From: Burkholderia sp. S171
GTDB lineage: Bacteria; Pseudomonadota; Gammaproteobacteria; Burkholderiales; Burkholderiaceae
Direction: 5' to 3'
Length of the DNA: 64,000 bases
NCBI RefSeq assembly: GCF_009766085.1
Contig: NZ_LMUF01000004.1
Coordinates: forward strand, 56,560-120,559
A program made the position numbers and the translations under genes. Of this stretch, positions 35,561 to 44,473 are shown piece by piece; position 1 is the first letter of the stretch; each line of letters starts with the position of its first letter. The notes under the pieces were generated by a model. It was not told where the DNA came from and made no database searches. It was given only the letters and a program-made list of their open reading frames with translations.

Positions 35561-37210
35561 CTAAGCTTGGCTCTCGGTCAGCGCCGACTTTGGACTAGCA
35601 AGACTTCTACCGCGGATGATGTCCGACGCCCTCTCGCCAATCATCGTGCAAGCGGCGTTTGTATTGCCCGACGGAATGCGGGGCATCACCGACGCATCAG
35701 CGACTCTAAGGTTCACAATCCCTCGAACCCGCAGCTCCGGGTCAACTACACAGAGTGGGTCACTGCCCATTCGACATGTCCCGACAGGATGAAGCGCGGC
35801 TCGCGCGTTCTTTCGAAGGTATTCGCCCATTTCCGCGCGGCTCGCGAACTGCCGGCCAGGATAGTGCTCGCGATCGATGTACGGTTGTATTGCAGGTTGG
35901 CTCATGATTTCCTGACCTATGAGAAACCCTTCGGCCAGCCGCTCAACATCGTATTGCTCGACCATGTAATTGGGCACAATGCGGGGCGGGTCATCCGGGT
36001 TCGCACTGCGCAACGACACCTCTCCTCGCGAACGCGGTTGTACATGCTCGAAGTTCAGCGTGCATCCGGTTCCGCCCGGCACACTCTGCGTACCCTCCTC
36101 AACGCCGGCGCCCACAATAAAGAAATACTGCAGGTCAGGCGGCAGGTCCGTTTGTGTCCCTCGACAGAACGCCCCTCCTTCGATGAGGTTGGACGCGATG
36201 GGACCACTGCGTGCGACGGCATACTGCAATGCAGCCCACGCTTTCCAGTGCAGCTTTTTGAACTTGTCGTAGCTGTCCGCGCCCGCTCTCATTTGATAGA
36301 CCAACGACATCTCGAGGTGGTCCTGAAGATTCTTGCCTACGCCGGGAAGGTCGGCATGCACTTCGATGCCATGTTGCTCCAACAGCGCGGCATCACCAAT
36401 ACCTGAGAGCATCAGGAGTTTGGGTGAATTGATCGTTCCCGACGACACGATGACTTCACTGTCCGCAAAGACCTGCTTTTTCTCACCGTCAACCGTGTAT
36501 TCAACGCCCACGGCCCGGCCCTTCTCTACCAGGATTCGAAGCACTTTCGCCCCGACCAGCACCGTGAGGTTTCCGCGCTTCTCCGCCGGCCGCAGATAGG
36601 CACTTGCGGAACTCGAGCGCAGCCCATCCTTGACGGCTACCTGATATAACCCACAGCCGTCTTGCGCGCCACCGTTGAAGTCATGAACATACTGCAGGCC
36701 GGACTGCTGGCAAGCTTGCAGCCATTTTCGCGTCAGCGGATGAACACTTGCAGGGAAGCTGATACCGATCGAGCCGCGCGTGCCGTGGTATTCGTTTGCG
36801 AAATCGGCATTGCTTTCCGCGCGCCGAAAATAGGGGAGCACGTCCCGGAATGCCCATCCATGGGCACCGGCGGCTTCCCAACTGTCGTAGTCCTGCGGGT
36901 TCCCTCGCACGTAGACCATGCCATTGACAGAGCTGCCGCCGCCGAGGACACTCGCCTGAGCCATGGTGTCGTTCTCGTCACGCTCGTAGCCAATTTCGGG
37001 CTCCCAACGATACCGCTTAAGTAGCCCGCCTTGTGCGGTCTTGTAGTAAGTGCCGGGGAAGCGAATGTAGGGGCTTGAATCCCTCGGACCTTCCTCAAGA
37101 AGGATGACCGTCACAGACTGGTCTTCGGAGAGGCGAGACGCAACGACGCAGCCTGACGTTCCCCCACCTACGACCACATAAGTTGCACTCGCCGACCGAA
37201 GCTTATTCAT
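35561..37210 (-). CDS. GMC family FAD-dependent oxidoreductase, choline-dehydrogenase-like (third)
   Basis: 549 residues. The FAD motif is VVVGGGTSGCVVASRL at about residues 12-27; GMC signature VLGGGSSVNGM and SSGTINSPKLLMLSGIG follow, with the active-site His in LHPVGTCRMG and the Asn in SGNTNAACTM. It is related to the first GMC protein (21992) and lacks the cysteine cluster of the second. It is the first gene behind P8 and likely co-transcribed with the TIM-barrel gene that follows. Confidence 0.88.
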   Translation of the reverse strand: MNKLRSASATYVVVGGGTSGCVVASRLSEDQSVTVILLEEGPRDSSPYIRFPGTYYKTAQGGLLKRYRWEPEIGYERDENDTMAQASVLGGGSSVNGMVYVRGNPQDYDSWEAAGAHGWAFRDVLPYFRRAESNADFANEYHGTRGSIGISFPASVHPLTRKWLQACQQSGLQYVHDFNGGAQDGCGLYQVAVKDGLRSSSASAYLRPAEKRGNLTVLVGAKVLRILVEKGRAVGVEYTVDGEKKQVFADSEVIVSSGTINSPKLLMLSGIGDAALLEQHGIEVHADLPGVGKNLQDHLEMSLVYQMRAGADSYDKFKKLHWKAWAALQYAVARSGPIASNLIEGGAFCRGTQTDLPPDLQYFFIVGAGVEEGTQSVPGGTGCTLNFEHVQPRSRGEVSLRSANPDDPPRIVPNYMVEQYDVERLAEGFLIGQEIMSQPAIQPYIDREHYPGRQFASRAEMGEYLRKNARAALHPVGTCRMGSDPLCVVDPELRVRGIVNLRVADASVMPRIPSGNTNAACTMIGERASDIIRGRSLASPKSALTESQA

Positions 37211-37367
37211 GTTGTATCTGGATGATTGTGAAGCGACGGTTCCCGACAGGACTTTTATCGCGACAAACGGGGTACGGCCGTCTAGGAAGGACGCTCAATT
37301 GAATCAGGACTTAATTCATCAGGACTTGAATCAACCGGCCGCAGACGGATTACGGCATAGTCTAATC

Positions 37368-37432
37368 AGTATTCCCAATCAAATACCCTTGTTCAATTTC
37401 GCACCTCTGCACTTATCGACGCACAGTGACGC
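37368..37432 (-). promoter_or_regulatory. regulon promoter P8, upstream of the third GMC gene
   Basis: Minus strand: GCGTC (37428-37432), N5, GCGTC (37418-37422), N15, GCGAAATTG (37394-37402), the -35 TTGAAC, 17 nt, and the -10 AATACT (37368-37373). A further inverted GCGTC at 37440 makes a dyad with the distal half-site. The -10 lies about 158 bp upstream of the start codon. Confidence 0.8.
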
Positions 37433-37707
37433 ACAGGTGCGTCAGTTTTAAACTCAACGTCTATCTCTCAACGACAGCTCGTCACTCTGCTTCAGCAGAT
37501 CAAGGAAGTGCGAAGTTGACCAAAAAATTTTGAATGCCGACGCTTAAGCATCCAGGCATTTAACACGTCGGAAACGCGTTGAAGTCGAACGTTGACAGCA
37601 AGTCGCATTCTCGCCTTCTGACCGTCAACGCCTTCCACACGCTACCTACAGGGGCCTTGAAGGTAACCTGAGGACAAGAGTTTTATGCCCTTTAGTTCGC
37701 CCCCCAT

Positions 37708-37869
37708 ATGAGTCCAATCGACGTGTACGTCATATTGGATTCTGCTTTGCCAGCCACATGGATTGGTTTTGCTGCGCTCGGCGCGGCTGCGATTGTGACG
37801 ACAGTCGGTATTGCTTGCGTGCTTTTCATCGATATCAGAAAAGGTGCAAACATTTCGGTAATTGACTGA
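37708..37869 (+). CDS. possible 53-residue small membrane protein, unknown
   Basis: The ORF has one clear hydrophobic helix (about residues 17-42, ATWIGFAALGAAAIVTTVG onward) with a short polar tail. No ribosome site is evident and no family is recognised. The rest of the 820-bp gap between the GMC gene and the haemoglobin gene holds P8 and otherwise nothing I can identify; it is the right edge of the catabolic cluster. Confidence 0.3.
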   Translation: MSPIDVYVILDSALPATWIGFAALGAAAIVTTVGIACVLFIDIRKGANISVID

Positions 37870-38032
37870 CTCGCAAAACACAGTTGGAGGGGATGTTGGC
37901 GAGATTTCGGTCAGTACAACGGCCTCATCCGTACGCTTGCGGAGGTAAAGCTGGCCGCGGTTCAGGCAAACGCAGAACCCGGCCTCATTGACTGGATGCG
38001 CGCCCATACAATCGCCACAGCATGCAGAGAAA

Positions 38033-38437
38033 TCAGCGGTTGCGCATCCAGTCGGCGGTATCGAAAAAGGACGTCAGGAGGCGTTCGCGCAAGGACGCGT
38101 CGAGTCCCACGTCTTCCATTGCCCACGCCATGCATCGCAACCATTGATCCCGTTCCGGCGATGCAATCGCGAAGTTCATATGGCGAGCACGCAAACGCGG
38201 GTGCCCAAAGCGGCTGATGTAATGGTCCGGACCGCCCATCCAGCCGCACAGGAACCAGAAGAATTTATCGCGGGAATTCTCGAGCGTGGGTGGATGCAAC
38301 GCGCGTAAAGGCGCGAATTCCGGTTCGAGATCCATCAGGTCATAAAACCGGTCGACAAGGGCACGCACGCGCTCCTCACCGCCAACGAGTTCAAATGCCG
38401 TCGGTTGCGGCGCTTGTTCAATATTTGCTTCGGTCAT
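38033..38437 (-). CDS. group II truncated haemoglobin
   Basis: 134 residues with the TrHbII features: Tyr at B10 (RFYDLM), the CD region KFFWFLCGWMGGP, the proximal His in RARHMNFAI and the G8 Trp in RDQWLRCM. These globins bind O2 and NO and are linked to protection from reactive nitrogen species or to O2 handling. It is single and starts the core-like right part of the window. Confidence 0.9.
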   Translation of the reverse strand: MTEANIEQAPQPTAFELVGGEERVRALVDRFYDLMDLEPEFAPLRALHPPTLENSRDKFFWFLCGWMGGPDHYISRFGHPRLRARHMNFAIASPERDQWLRCMAWAMEDVGLDASLRERLLTSFFDTADWMRNR

Positions 38438-38521
38438 GCGTTTTCTTCAGGGTTAATCGGAACATGGCGCAATAAGCGCTTCGTGGTTTCTCTTGGGTAG
38501 CGGGGGACGCGTGGGTCTCGG

Positions 38522-41128
38522 TCACGCATCCCGCAACGATTGCAGCGCTGGCCGCGACAGCACGCGGCGCAGGCTCATCCAGCCGCCCACCCCCGAACAC
38601 ACGACACCCGCCACGATGCCCGCCGGCACGAGCCACGGGTTGAAATCGATGTGAAACTCGAACACGTACGTCGCCAGCACCCAGCCAATTCCCTGCGCGC
38701 CAAGTGCCGCCATCAGCCCGCTCAATGCGCCCACTGCCACGAACTCCGCCGTCTGCACCGAACGCACCTGCTTATGCGACGCCCCGAGCGCACGCAGCAA
38801 CGCGGACTCGTGCACACGCTCGTCACGCGTGCCGGCCAGCGCCGCGTACAGCACGAGCACGCCCGCCGCGAGCGTGAAAACAAACAGGAACTGCACAGCG
38901 CCAATTACCTGCTCCAGCACGCGCTGGATCTGCGCAAGAATCGGCGCGATATCAATGGCGGTCACGCTAGGATATTTATTGATCAAGCCGTCGATCAAAC
39001 CCTGCTGCCCCGGCGGCAAATGGAAACTCGTGATAAACGTTGCGGGCAAATCACTGATGGACGGCGGCGGCATCAACACGAAGAAATTCACCTTGAACGA
39101 ATTCCAGTCAACCTTGCGCAGGCTCGTCACCGGCCCTTCGACCTGCATGCCGGCGACGTCGAAACGCAGCGTATCGCCGAGCTTCACGTGGATGATTTTC
39201 GCGAGCCCCTCTTCTATCGATACCTGCGCCTTTCCGTCCGTGCCGTACCAATCACCGCCGACCACGCGGTTATCGCTGGGTAATTCGGTGGTGTACGAAA
39301 GGTTGAATTCGCGGTCGACCAGACGCTTTGCGTCGGCCTTTTCGTAGTTGTCGGGACTGACCGTCTTGCCGTTCACAGCGATCAGGCGACCACGCACCAT
39401 GGGCGACAACACCGCGTCGGCCTGGCCATGTTCAGAAAGGTAATCGGTGACGCCGGCGCGCTGGTCAGGCTGGACGTCGATGAGAAATTCGTTCGGTGCG
39501 TCCGGCGGTGTAGATTGCCGCCAGCCCGCGATCAGGTCGCTGCGCGTCATCGCGATGAGCAGCAGGCACATGAGGCCGATGCCGAGCGCCGTGATCTGCA
39601 GCGCGCTCGCGCCGCTGCGCCGCTCCAGCGACGCCAGCGCGTAACGCCAGCCCACGCCCGCGCCCACACGTTCGCTGCGCACAAACCGCGCGGCCGCCCA
39701 GAGCGCCCCGCGTGCAATACCGCCAAATACAACCAGACCGCCCGCGAATCCGCCCGCCACGATCCCGCCCAATTTCCATTCGCCCGCCGCGAGCACGAGC
39801 AGGCCGGCGAACAGCAGCACGCCCACGCCGTAGGCGATCCACGCTACCCGGCCGGCATCGCCGAGCTCCCGGCGAATGACATGGACCGGTGGCACGCGCG
39901 TCAACGGCAGCAATGGCGGCACAGCGAAACCAAGCAACAACACCAGTCCGGTCGCAATCCCCTGCAACGCGGGCCAGACGCTGGGCGATGGCAATTCGAC
40001 ATCGACGAGCGCTCCAAGCCAGTCCAGCAATACCAGATGCCCGCCGAAGCCGAGGACGACACCCACCGCGCTGCCAAGCAACCCGACAGCCAGGAATTCG
40101 CCGATAAACAATGCCCGCAACGTCCCCTGGCTCACGCCGAGGCAGCGCATCGCCGCGCAGCCATCCAGATGCCGGCGCGCGAAGCGGTGCGACGCCATCG
40201 CGATGGCAACCGCTGCGAGCAGCGCGGTGAGCAGCGAGACAAGTGTGAGGAAATGACTGGCGCGGTCGATGGTCTGACGCACTTGCGGCTGGCCGTCCTG
40301 CAGCGATTCGAGCGCGACGCCGCGCAGCTTGCCATCGTCCACTTTTGCGCGAGCGAACGTGGCGAACTGCTTGACCTGCGTATCCGTTCCCGCCACCAGC
40401 AGCCGATAGGTCACGCGGCTGCCGAACGTGACGAGGCCGGTGGACGCGAGTTCATCGGCACGCATCATCAGGCGTGGTGAAAAGCTGACGAACGAGAACC
40501 CGCGATCGAGTTCGCGTGTGATGACCGCCGCTACCTTGAATGTTTGCGTACCAACGCGGACGGTACCGCCGACGGGTACTTTCAGCGCATCGAGTAACGC
40601 GGGGTCGACCCAGACGGTGCCGGGTGCGGGAATCGAGGTGGCGGGCGTGCCAGGTTGATCGACCGCAGTCGCGATGCGTACCGCCCCGCGCAGCGGATAC
40701 CCGGGCGAAACAGCCTTCAACGCCGCGAGGCGGGCGACAGGCGGAGCGGATCCATTGCCCGATGCGCCCGCGCTGATCATGCTCGGGAAGATCGCGGTGG
40801 TCGCGGTATCGAGCTTGAGTTGAGCCGCTTCAGCGGCGAACGCGGGATCGACAGGATGATCGGCGCGAACGACAAAATCCGCGGCGATCATCTGCCGGGC
40901 ATCACGCTCCAGCCCCTGACGCATCCGGTCGCCGAGAAACCCGACGCTCGCGAGCGCGGCAACCGCCAGCACGAGCGCGAGGATAAGCATGGTCAACTCG
41001 CCCGCACGCCAGTCGCGCGCGGTCATTCTCAACGACTGACGCGCAATTTGCGCGAAGCTCAGTCCTTGCTGCTTTGAATGTTGCTTTGGATCTTGCTTCA
41101 ACTCGCCGCCCAGGCTACTCGTACTCAA
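38522..41128 (-). CDS. FtsX-type ABC transporter permease, YbbP-like
   Basis: About 868 residues with a first helix near MTARDWRAGELTMLILALVL, a large periplasmic domain, and paired FtsX domains in the middle and at the C-terminus. The TTG at 41128 is supported by AGGAG ten bases upstream and by a TTGA overlap with the stop codon of the preceding DUF4126 gene. YbbP partners usually sit beside an ATPase (YbbA) and an esterase (TesA); neither is here, so the ATPase must be encoded elsewhere. Confidence 0.82.
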   Translation of the reverse strand: MSTSSLGGELKQDPKQHSKQQGLSFAQIARQSLRMTARDWRAGELTMLILALVLAVAALASVGFLGDRMRQGLERDARQMIAADFVVRADHPVDPAFAAEAAQLKLDTATTAIFPSMISAGASGNGSAPPVARLAALKAVSPGYPLRGAVRIATAVDQPGTPATSIPAPGTVWVDPALLDALKVPVGGTVRVGTQTFKVAAVITRELDRGFSFVSFSPRLMMRADELASTGLVTFGSRVTYRLLVAGTDTQVKQFATFARAKVDDGKLRGVALESLQDGQPQVRQTIDRASHFLTLVSLLTALLAAVAIAMASHRFARRHLDGCAAMRCLGVSQGTLRALFIGEFLAVGLLGSAVGVVLGFGGHLVLLDWLGALVDVELPSPSVWPALQGIATGLVLLLGFAVPPLLPLTRVPPVHVIRRELGDAGRVAWIAYGVGVLLFAGLLVLAAGEWKLGGIVAGGFAGGLVVFGGIARGALWAAARFVRSERVGAGVGWRYALASLERRSGASALQITALGIGLMCLLLIAMTRSDLIAGWRQSTPPDAPNEFLIDVQPDQRAGVTDYLSEHGQADAVLSPMVRGRLIAVNGKTVSPDNYEKADAKRLVDREFNLSYTTELPSDNRVVGGDWYGTDGKAQVSIEEGLAKIIHVKLGDTLRFDVAGMQVEGPVTSLRKVDWNSFKVNFFVLMPPPSISDLPATFITSFHLPPGQQGLIDGLINKYPSVTAIDIAPILAQIQRVLEQVIGAVQFLFVFTLAAGVLVLYAALAGTRDERVHESALLRALGASHKQVRSVQTAEFVAVGALSGLMAALGAQGIGWVLATYVFEFHIDFNPWLVPAGIVAGVVCSGVGGWMSLRRVLSRPALQSLRDA

Positions 41129-41763
41129 TCGTGCTTGCTCCTGAAGCGGCCGACGCCCGGATTCACACGGGCGCTGACGGGCACCATGTGCTTGGCCATC
41201 CTCCCAAAGCCGCCGCGCACGCCTCTCACGAGCCGCGGCAATGCCCAGCCGGCGCACAACAGGAACGCGATGATCAAGATCAGGCACAGCAGCGGCACGA
41301 ACAACGCGAGCGTAATGCCGAGCAACGCGCCGAAATCTTCGGTCGCCGACGCCACCCAGTTCGACACCGGTTCCGGCGATAAATTGATGAGTGCCCGCGT
41401 GCCGGCTTTCGCCAGATGCGCGGCACCCGCGAGCGTACCGCCAGCGAGCGCGGCAACGGTCAGCAACGCAGGATCGGCGTGACCGAAAGCGCCAACGGCC
41501 AGCACTGCGCCGGCAGGAATGCGAATGAAGGTGTGGATGGCATCCCAGAGGGAGTCGAAGGCGGGGATTTTATCGGCGAAAAACTCGACCACGGCGAGCG
41601 CTGCCGCCACGCCGATCACCCACGGAGAACCGAGCACCGCGAGGGTGTCGGGTAAATGGACCAGTCCCATGCGCTCGAACAGCCCCGCGACGAACACCGT
41701 CAGGTACAGTCGCAGCCCGCTGGCCCACGAAAGACCCGCTGCCAGCGAAAGTGCTTCAAGCAT
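41125..41763 (-). CDS. DUF4126 family membrane protein
   Basis: 212 residues starting MLEALSLAAGLSWASGLRLYL with about five hydrophobic segments. The ATG at 41763 follows AAGGAGA at six bases; upstream codons are not protein-like. The stop codon overlaps the TTG of the permease gene, so the two are translationally coupled. The function is unknown. Confidence 0.83.
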   Translation of the reverse strand: MLEALSLAAGLSWASGLRLYLTVFVAGLFERMGLVHLPDTLAVLGSPWVIGVAAALAVVEFFADKIPAFDSLWDAIHTFIRIPAGAVLAVGAFGHADPALLTVAALAGGTLAGAAHLAKAGTRALINLSPEPVSNWVASATEDFGALLGITLALFVPLLCLILIIAFLLCAGWALPRLVRGVRGGFGRMAKHMVPVSARVNPGVGRFRSKHD

Positions 41764-42193
41764 GACCGTCTCCTTGCGCGCTGCTCGCCCCGTGCCCAGG
41801 CGCCGGTAGATTCCGGCGTACTTGCTACGAGTGCCTGACCCGCCGCTCAAGCTACTCGGCGACGGGCTGGGGATAAATGGATGCGGCCCGGTACTAACCC
41901 GGCCCACCTTATTCTGGCGCTGTCCGGATTCATTCGACCAATAGGCCGCCGAACCCGGTGAATTTTTCAAGACAACTGAAAGTCATTATAGCCACGCGCA
42001 GCGTGTTGATGCATCGCGCCATATGTCAACGTGTTCAGCACCCAACGTTCCTGATTCAGCCCTTAATCACGAAACCAAGAACACGCGGCCCTGAACTCCG
42101 CCTCGTACTACTTAACGGTCATTTTTACGATCCCTTTAATAGTCCGCGACGGGCCGCGACAAAAGGCCGCTGCAGTGCGCTAAACCATCGGAT
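41764..42193. other. intergenic region, no gene seen
   Basis: 430 bp between the DUF4126 start and the end of the SugE gene. It should contain the promoter of the DUF4126/permease operon and the 3' end of the sugE transcript. No gene, strong hairpin or repeat is evident. Confidence 0.4.
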
Positions 42194-42514
42194 TTAATGC
42201 CCCGACGACAATTTCAATCCGATCAACCCGACCACGATCAATGCAGCACTCGCGACCCGCGCGACCGTCAGCGCTTCGCCCAGCATGACAATCCCGAACA
42301 CGAACGCCCCGATCGCGCCAATACCCGTCCACACGGCGTAAGCCGTACCCAGCGGCAACTGGCGCATCGCCATCGCCAGTAACACGAAGCTGCCCACAGC
42401 CGTGACCAGCGTGAACACTGACGGCCAGAGCCGTGTGAAACCTTCGGAGGTTTTGAGACCTGCGGCCCACGCCACTTCAAGCAGGCCGGCGATCAGCAAT
42501 AGAAACCAGGACAC
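42194..42514 (-). CDS. sugE: SMR family exporter, SugE/Gdx (guanidinium exporter)
   Basis: 106 residues with four transmembrane helices. The essential Glu is in [11 protein letters not shown] (residue 13), and [17 protein letters not shown] is characteristic of the SugE/Gdx group that exports guanidinium, as opposed to EmrE-type multidrug pumps. The start is a GTG at 42514 with GGGAG six bases upstream, giving the normal family length. A guanidine-II riboswitch precedes it, which strongly supports the assignment. Confidence 0.93.
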   Translation of the reverse strand: MSWFLLLIAGLLEVAWAAGLKTSEGFTRLWPSVFTLVTAVGSFVLLAMAMRQLPLGTAYAVWTGIGAIGAFVFGIVMLGEALTVARVASAALIVVGLIGLKLSSGH

Positions 42515-42520
42515 ATGGAA

Positions 42521-42579
42521 CTCCCGTAGAAAAACGGGGCCGTCCCCGATGTGACTGAGGCGCGCAAGGTCGTCCATGC
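42521..42579 (-). promoter_or_regulatory. guanidine-II (mini-ykkC) riboswitch with ribosome-site control
   Basis: On the minus strand two hairpins carry the diagnostic ACGR loops: P1 (42564-42579) GCATGG-ACGA-CCTTGC and P2 (42535-42548) CGGGG-ACGG-CCCCG, 15 nt apart. The 3' arm of P2 can instead pair through CCCGT with ACGGG (42521-42525 region), which contains the GGGAG ribosome site. Guanidine binding to P2 should free the ribosome site and switch translation of sugE on, as known for this class. Confidence 0.9.
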
Positions 42580-42973
42580 GGCATGTAATAGAAGTGTAAT
42601 TATAACGGCGATGGAATTCGGTCGCTTGCCGGCCAAGAGAATTCATCGGCATTCGAGCCGGATTCAGCCTCTAATACACCGCTTTTTGCGCTCAGTCATA
42701 ACAAATACGAAAAGCTGAAATAACCCGCAGCCGCTTTGCCGACATCAGCTTTATGCGCTGTGCCAATCCGTTCGAGCAGTGAATCCTTCCTCGAACCGCA
42801 CCGTGAAATAAAAACGTCCTTTCACGAAAACCTGCTTTAATCTAAACCAGTACGCAGCGGTCGATGCGTTAAACACCGCCGCAACGGCCACGACCCAACG
42901 CCGCATTCACGCGTCATGACGTGGCTGGCGCGCCGTTGAATTACTCATCTGAAACTTCTCGCCCGGAGTGTTC
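42580..42973. other. intergenic region between sugE and the bd oxidase operon
   Basis: It holds the divergent promoters of sugE and cioAB. The area upstream of cioA is AT-richer near 42690-42850. No gene is seen. Confidence 0.4.
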
Positions 42974-44473
42974 ATGGAGTTCGATGCCGTTTTGCTGTCG
43001 CGTTTCCAGTTTGCCTGGGTGATTGCGTTTCACATCTTGCTGCCAGCCTTTACGGTCGGGTTATCGTGTTTTATCGCGACGCTTGAATTGCTGTGGTGGT
43101 TAAGCAAGCGGGACGTGTATAGGCGGCTCTCTGCGTTCTGGTTGAAGATATTCGCGGTTTCATTCGGCATGGGCGTGGTGTCGGGGATCGTAATGCCGTT
43201 CCAGTTCGGCACCAACTGGAGCCGTTTCACCGATGCCACCGCCAGCGTGATCGGCCCGCTCATGGGCTACGAGGTGCTGACCGCGTTCTTTCTCGAAGCC
43301 GCGTTTCTCGGTGTCCTGCTCTTTGGGCGCAAGCTCGTACCGCAATGGGCTCACGTGCTGGCGGCGGTTTTCGTCGCATCCGGCACGGTGATTTCGTCGT
43401 TCTGGATTCTCGCGGTGAATAGCTGGATGCAGACACCAGCGGGCTACCGAATTCTTCCCGACGGCCGCTTCGAAGTGACGAGTTTCTTCGACGCCATCTT
43501 TACGCCCTCCTTCCCTTACCGCCTCGGCCATACAGTCAGCGCGTTCCTGGTGACGGCCGCGTTCGTGATTCTCGGCGTCGGCGCGCTTTATTTGCGGCAA
43601 GGTCGCGCGCTTGAGGAAAGCCGCGTGATGACCAAGATGGCGCTGATCTTTCTCGTGATCATGGTGCCGGTGCAGATGGTTATCGGCGATGCGCATGGTC
43701 TCAACACGCTCGAACATCAACCGGCCAAGATCGCTGCGATGGAAGGTCTGTGGAACACCGGTTCGCGCGTGCCCGCTGCTATTTTCGCGATTCCCGACCA
43801 GGCCAACCAGCGCAACGATTTCGAAATTTCTATTCCGGTGCTCGGCAGTATTTATCTCACCCACGATCCGAACGGCACGGTGCAAGGCCTGAAAGACTTC
43901 CCGCGTGAAGACCGGCCGAACGTGGCGGTCGTGTTCTTCGCATTCCGGATCATGGTCGGTATCGCGTTGCTGATGTTCGCGCTGGTGCTCTCGGGCATCG
44001 TGCTGTTCGCACGCGGCAAACTGGAGGCGAGTACGCGCTGGCTGCGATGCGCCACGTATGGCCTGCCACTGGGGTTTATCGCCGTGCTGGCGGGATGGAC
44101 GACCACCGAAGCCGGCCGCCAGCCGTGGACCGTGTATGGACTGATGCGCACGCGCGATTCGGTCACGCCGTCGCTGACAGCCGCCGATGTCGGGCTCTCG
44201 TGGCTGCTCTACGTGCTGGCCTATATCGTGATATTCGGCTCGGGATTCATCCTGCTGCGACGGCTTGTGCGGATTGGCCCCGCCGACGAACACGTCGATA
44301 CCGATCACGACCTGCTGCAACCGGAAACGCGCGCGGCGCGGCCGTTATCGGCGGCATCGGCCAATGCGTCACCTAGTTCATCGGCTGGCGCATCGGTCAA
44401 TGCATCGGGCGGCGCAAGCGCGGTCAAACCCGTCGGCCCGGACGACGTCGTCCCCCCTTCCAGGAGATCATGA
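42974..44473 (+). CDS. cioA: cytochrome bd-type ubiquinol oxidase subunit I (CioA type)
   Basis: 499 residues with nine predicted membrane helices, haem-ligand His residues in AFHILLPAFTVG and YRLGHTVSAF, the GWTTTEAGRQPW signature, and a short Q-loop as in cyanide-insensitive oxidases. It catalyses quinol oxidation and O2 reduction. The ATG at 42974 follows GGAG. The stop codon overlaps the next gene. Confidence 0.92.
   Translation: MEFDAVLLSRFQFAWVIAFHILLPAFTVGLSCFIATLELLWWLSKRDVYRRLSAFWLKIFAVSFGMGVVSGIVMPFQFGTNWSRFTDATASVIGPLMGYEVLTAFFLEAAFLGVLLFGRKLVPQWAHVLAAVFVASGTVISSFWILAVNSWMQTPAGYRILPDGRFEVTSFFDAIFTPSFPYRLGHTVSAFLVTAAFVILGVGALYLRQGRALEESRVMTKMALIFLVIMVPVQMVIGDAHGLNTLEHQPAKIAAMEGLWNTGSRVPAAIFAIPDQANQRNDFEISIPVLGSIYLTHDPNGTVQGLKDFPREDRPNVAVVFFAFRIMVGIALLMFALVLSGIVLFARGKLEASTRWLRCATYGLPLGFIAVLAGWTTTEAGRQPWTVYGLMRTRDSVTPSLTAADVGLSWLLYVLAYIVIFGSGFILLRRLVRIGPADEHVDTDHDLLQPETRAARPLSAASANASPSSSAGASVNASGGASAVKPVGPDDVVPPSRRS

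Noticed and set aside
43160..44320. 386-codon ORF on the minus strand
   Set aside because: It is a shadow of cioA with a His/Arg-rich composition.
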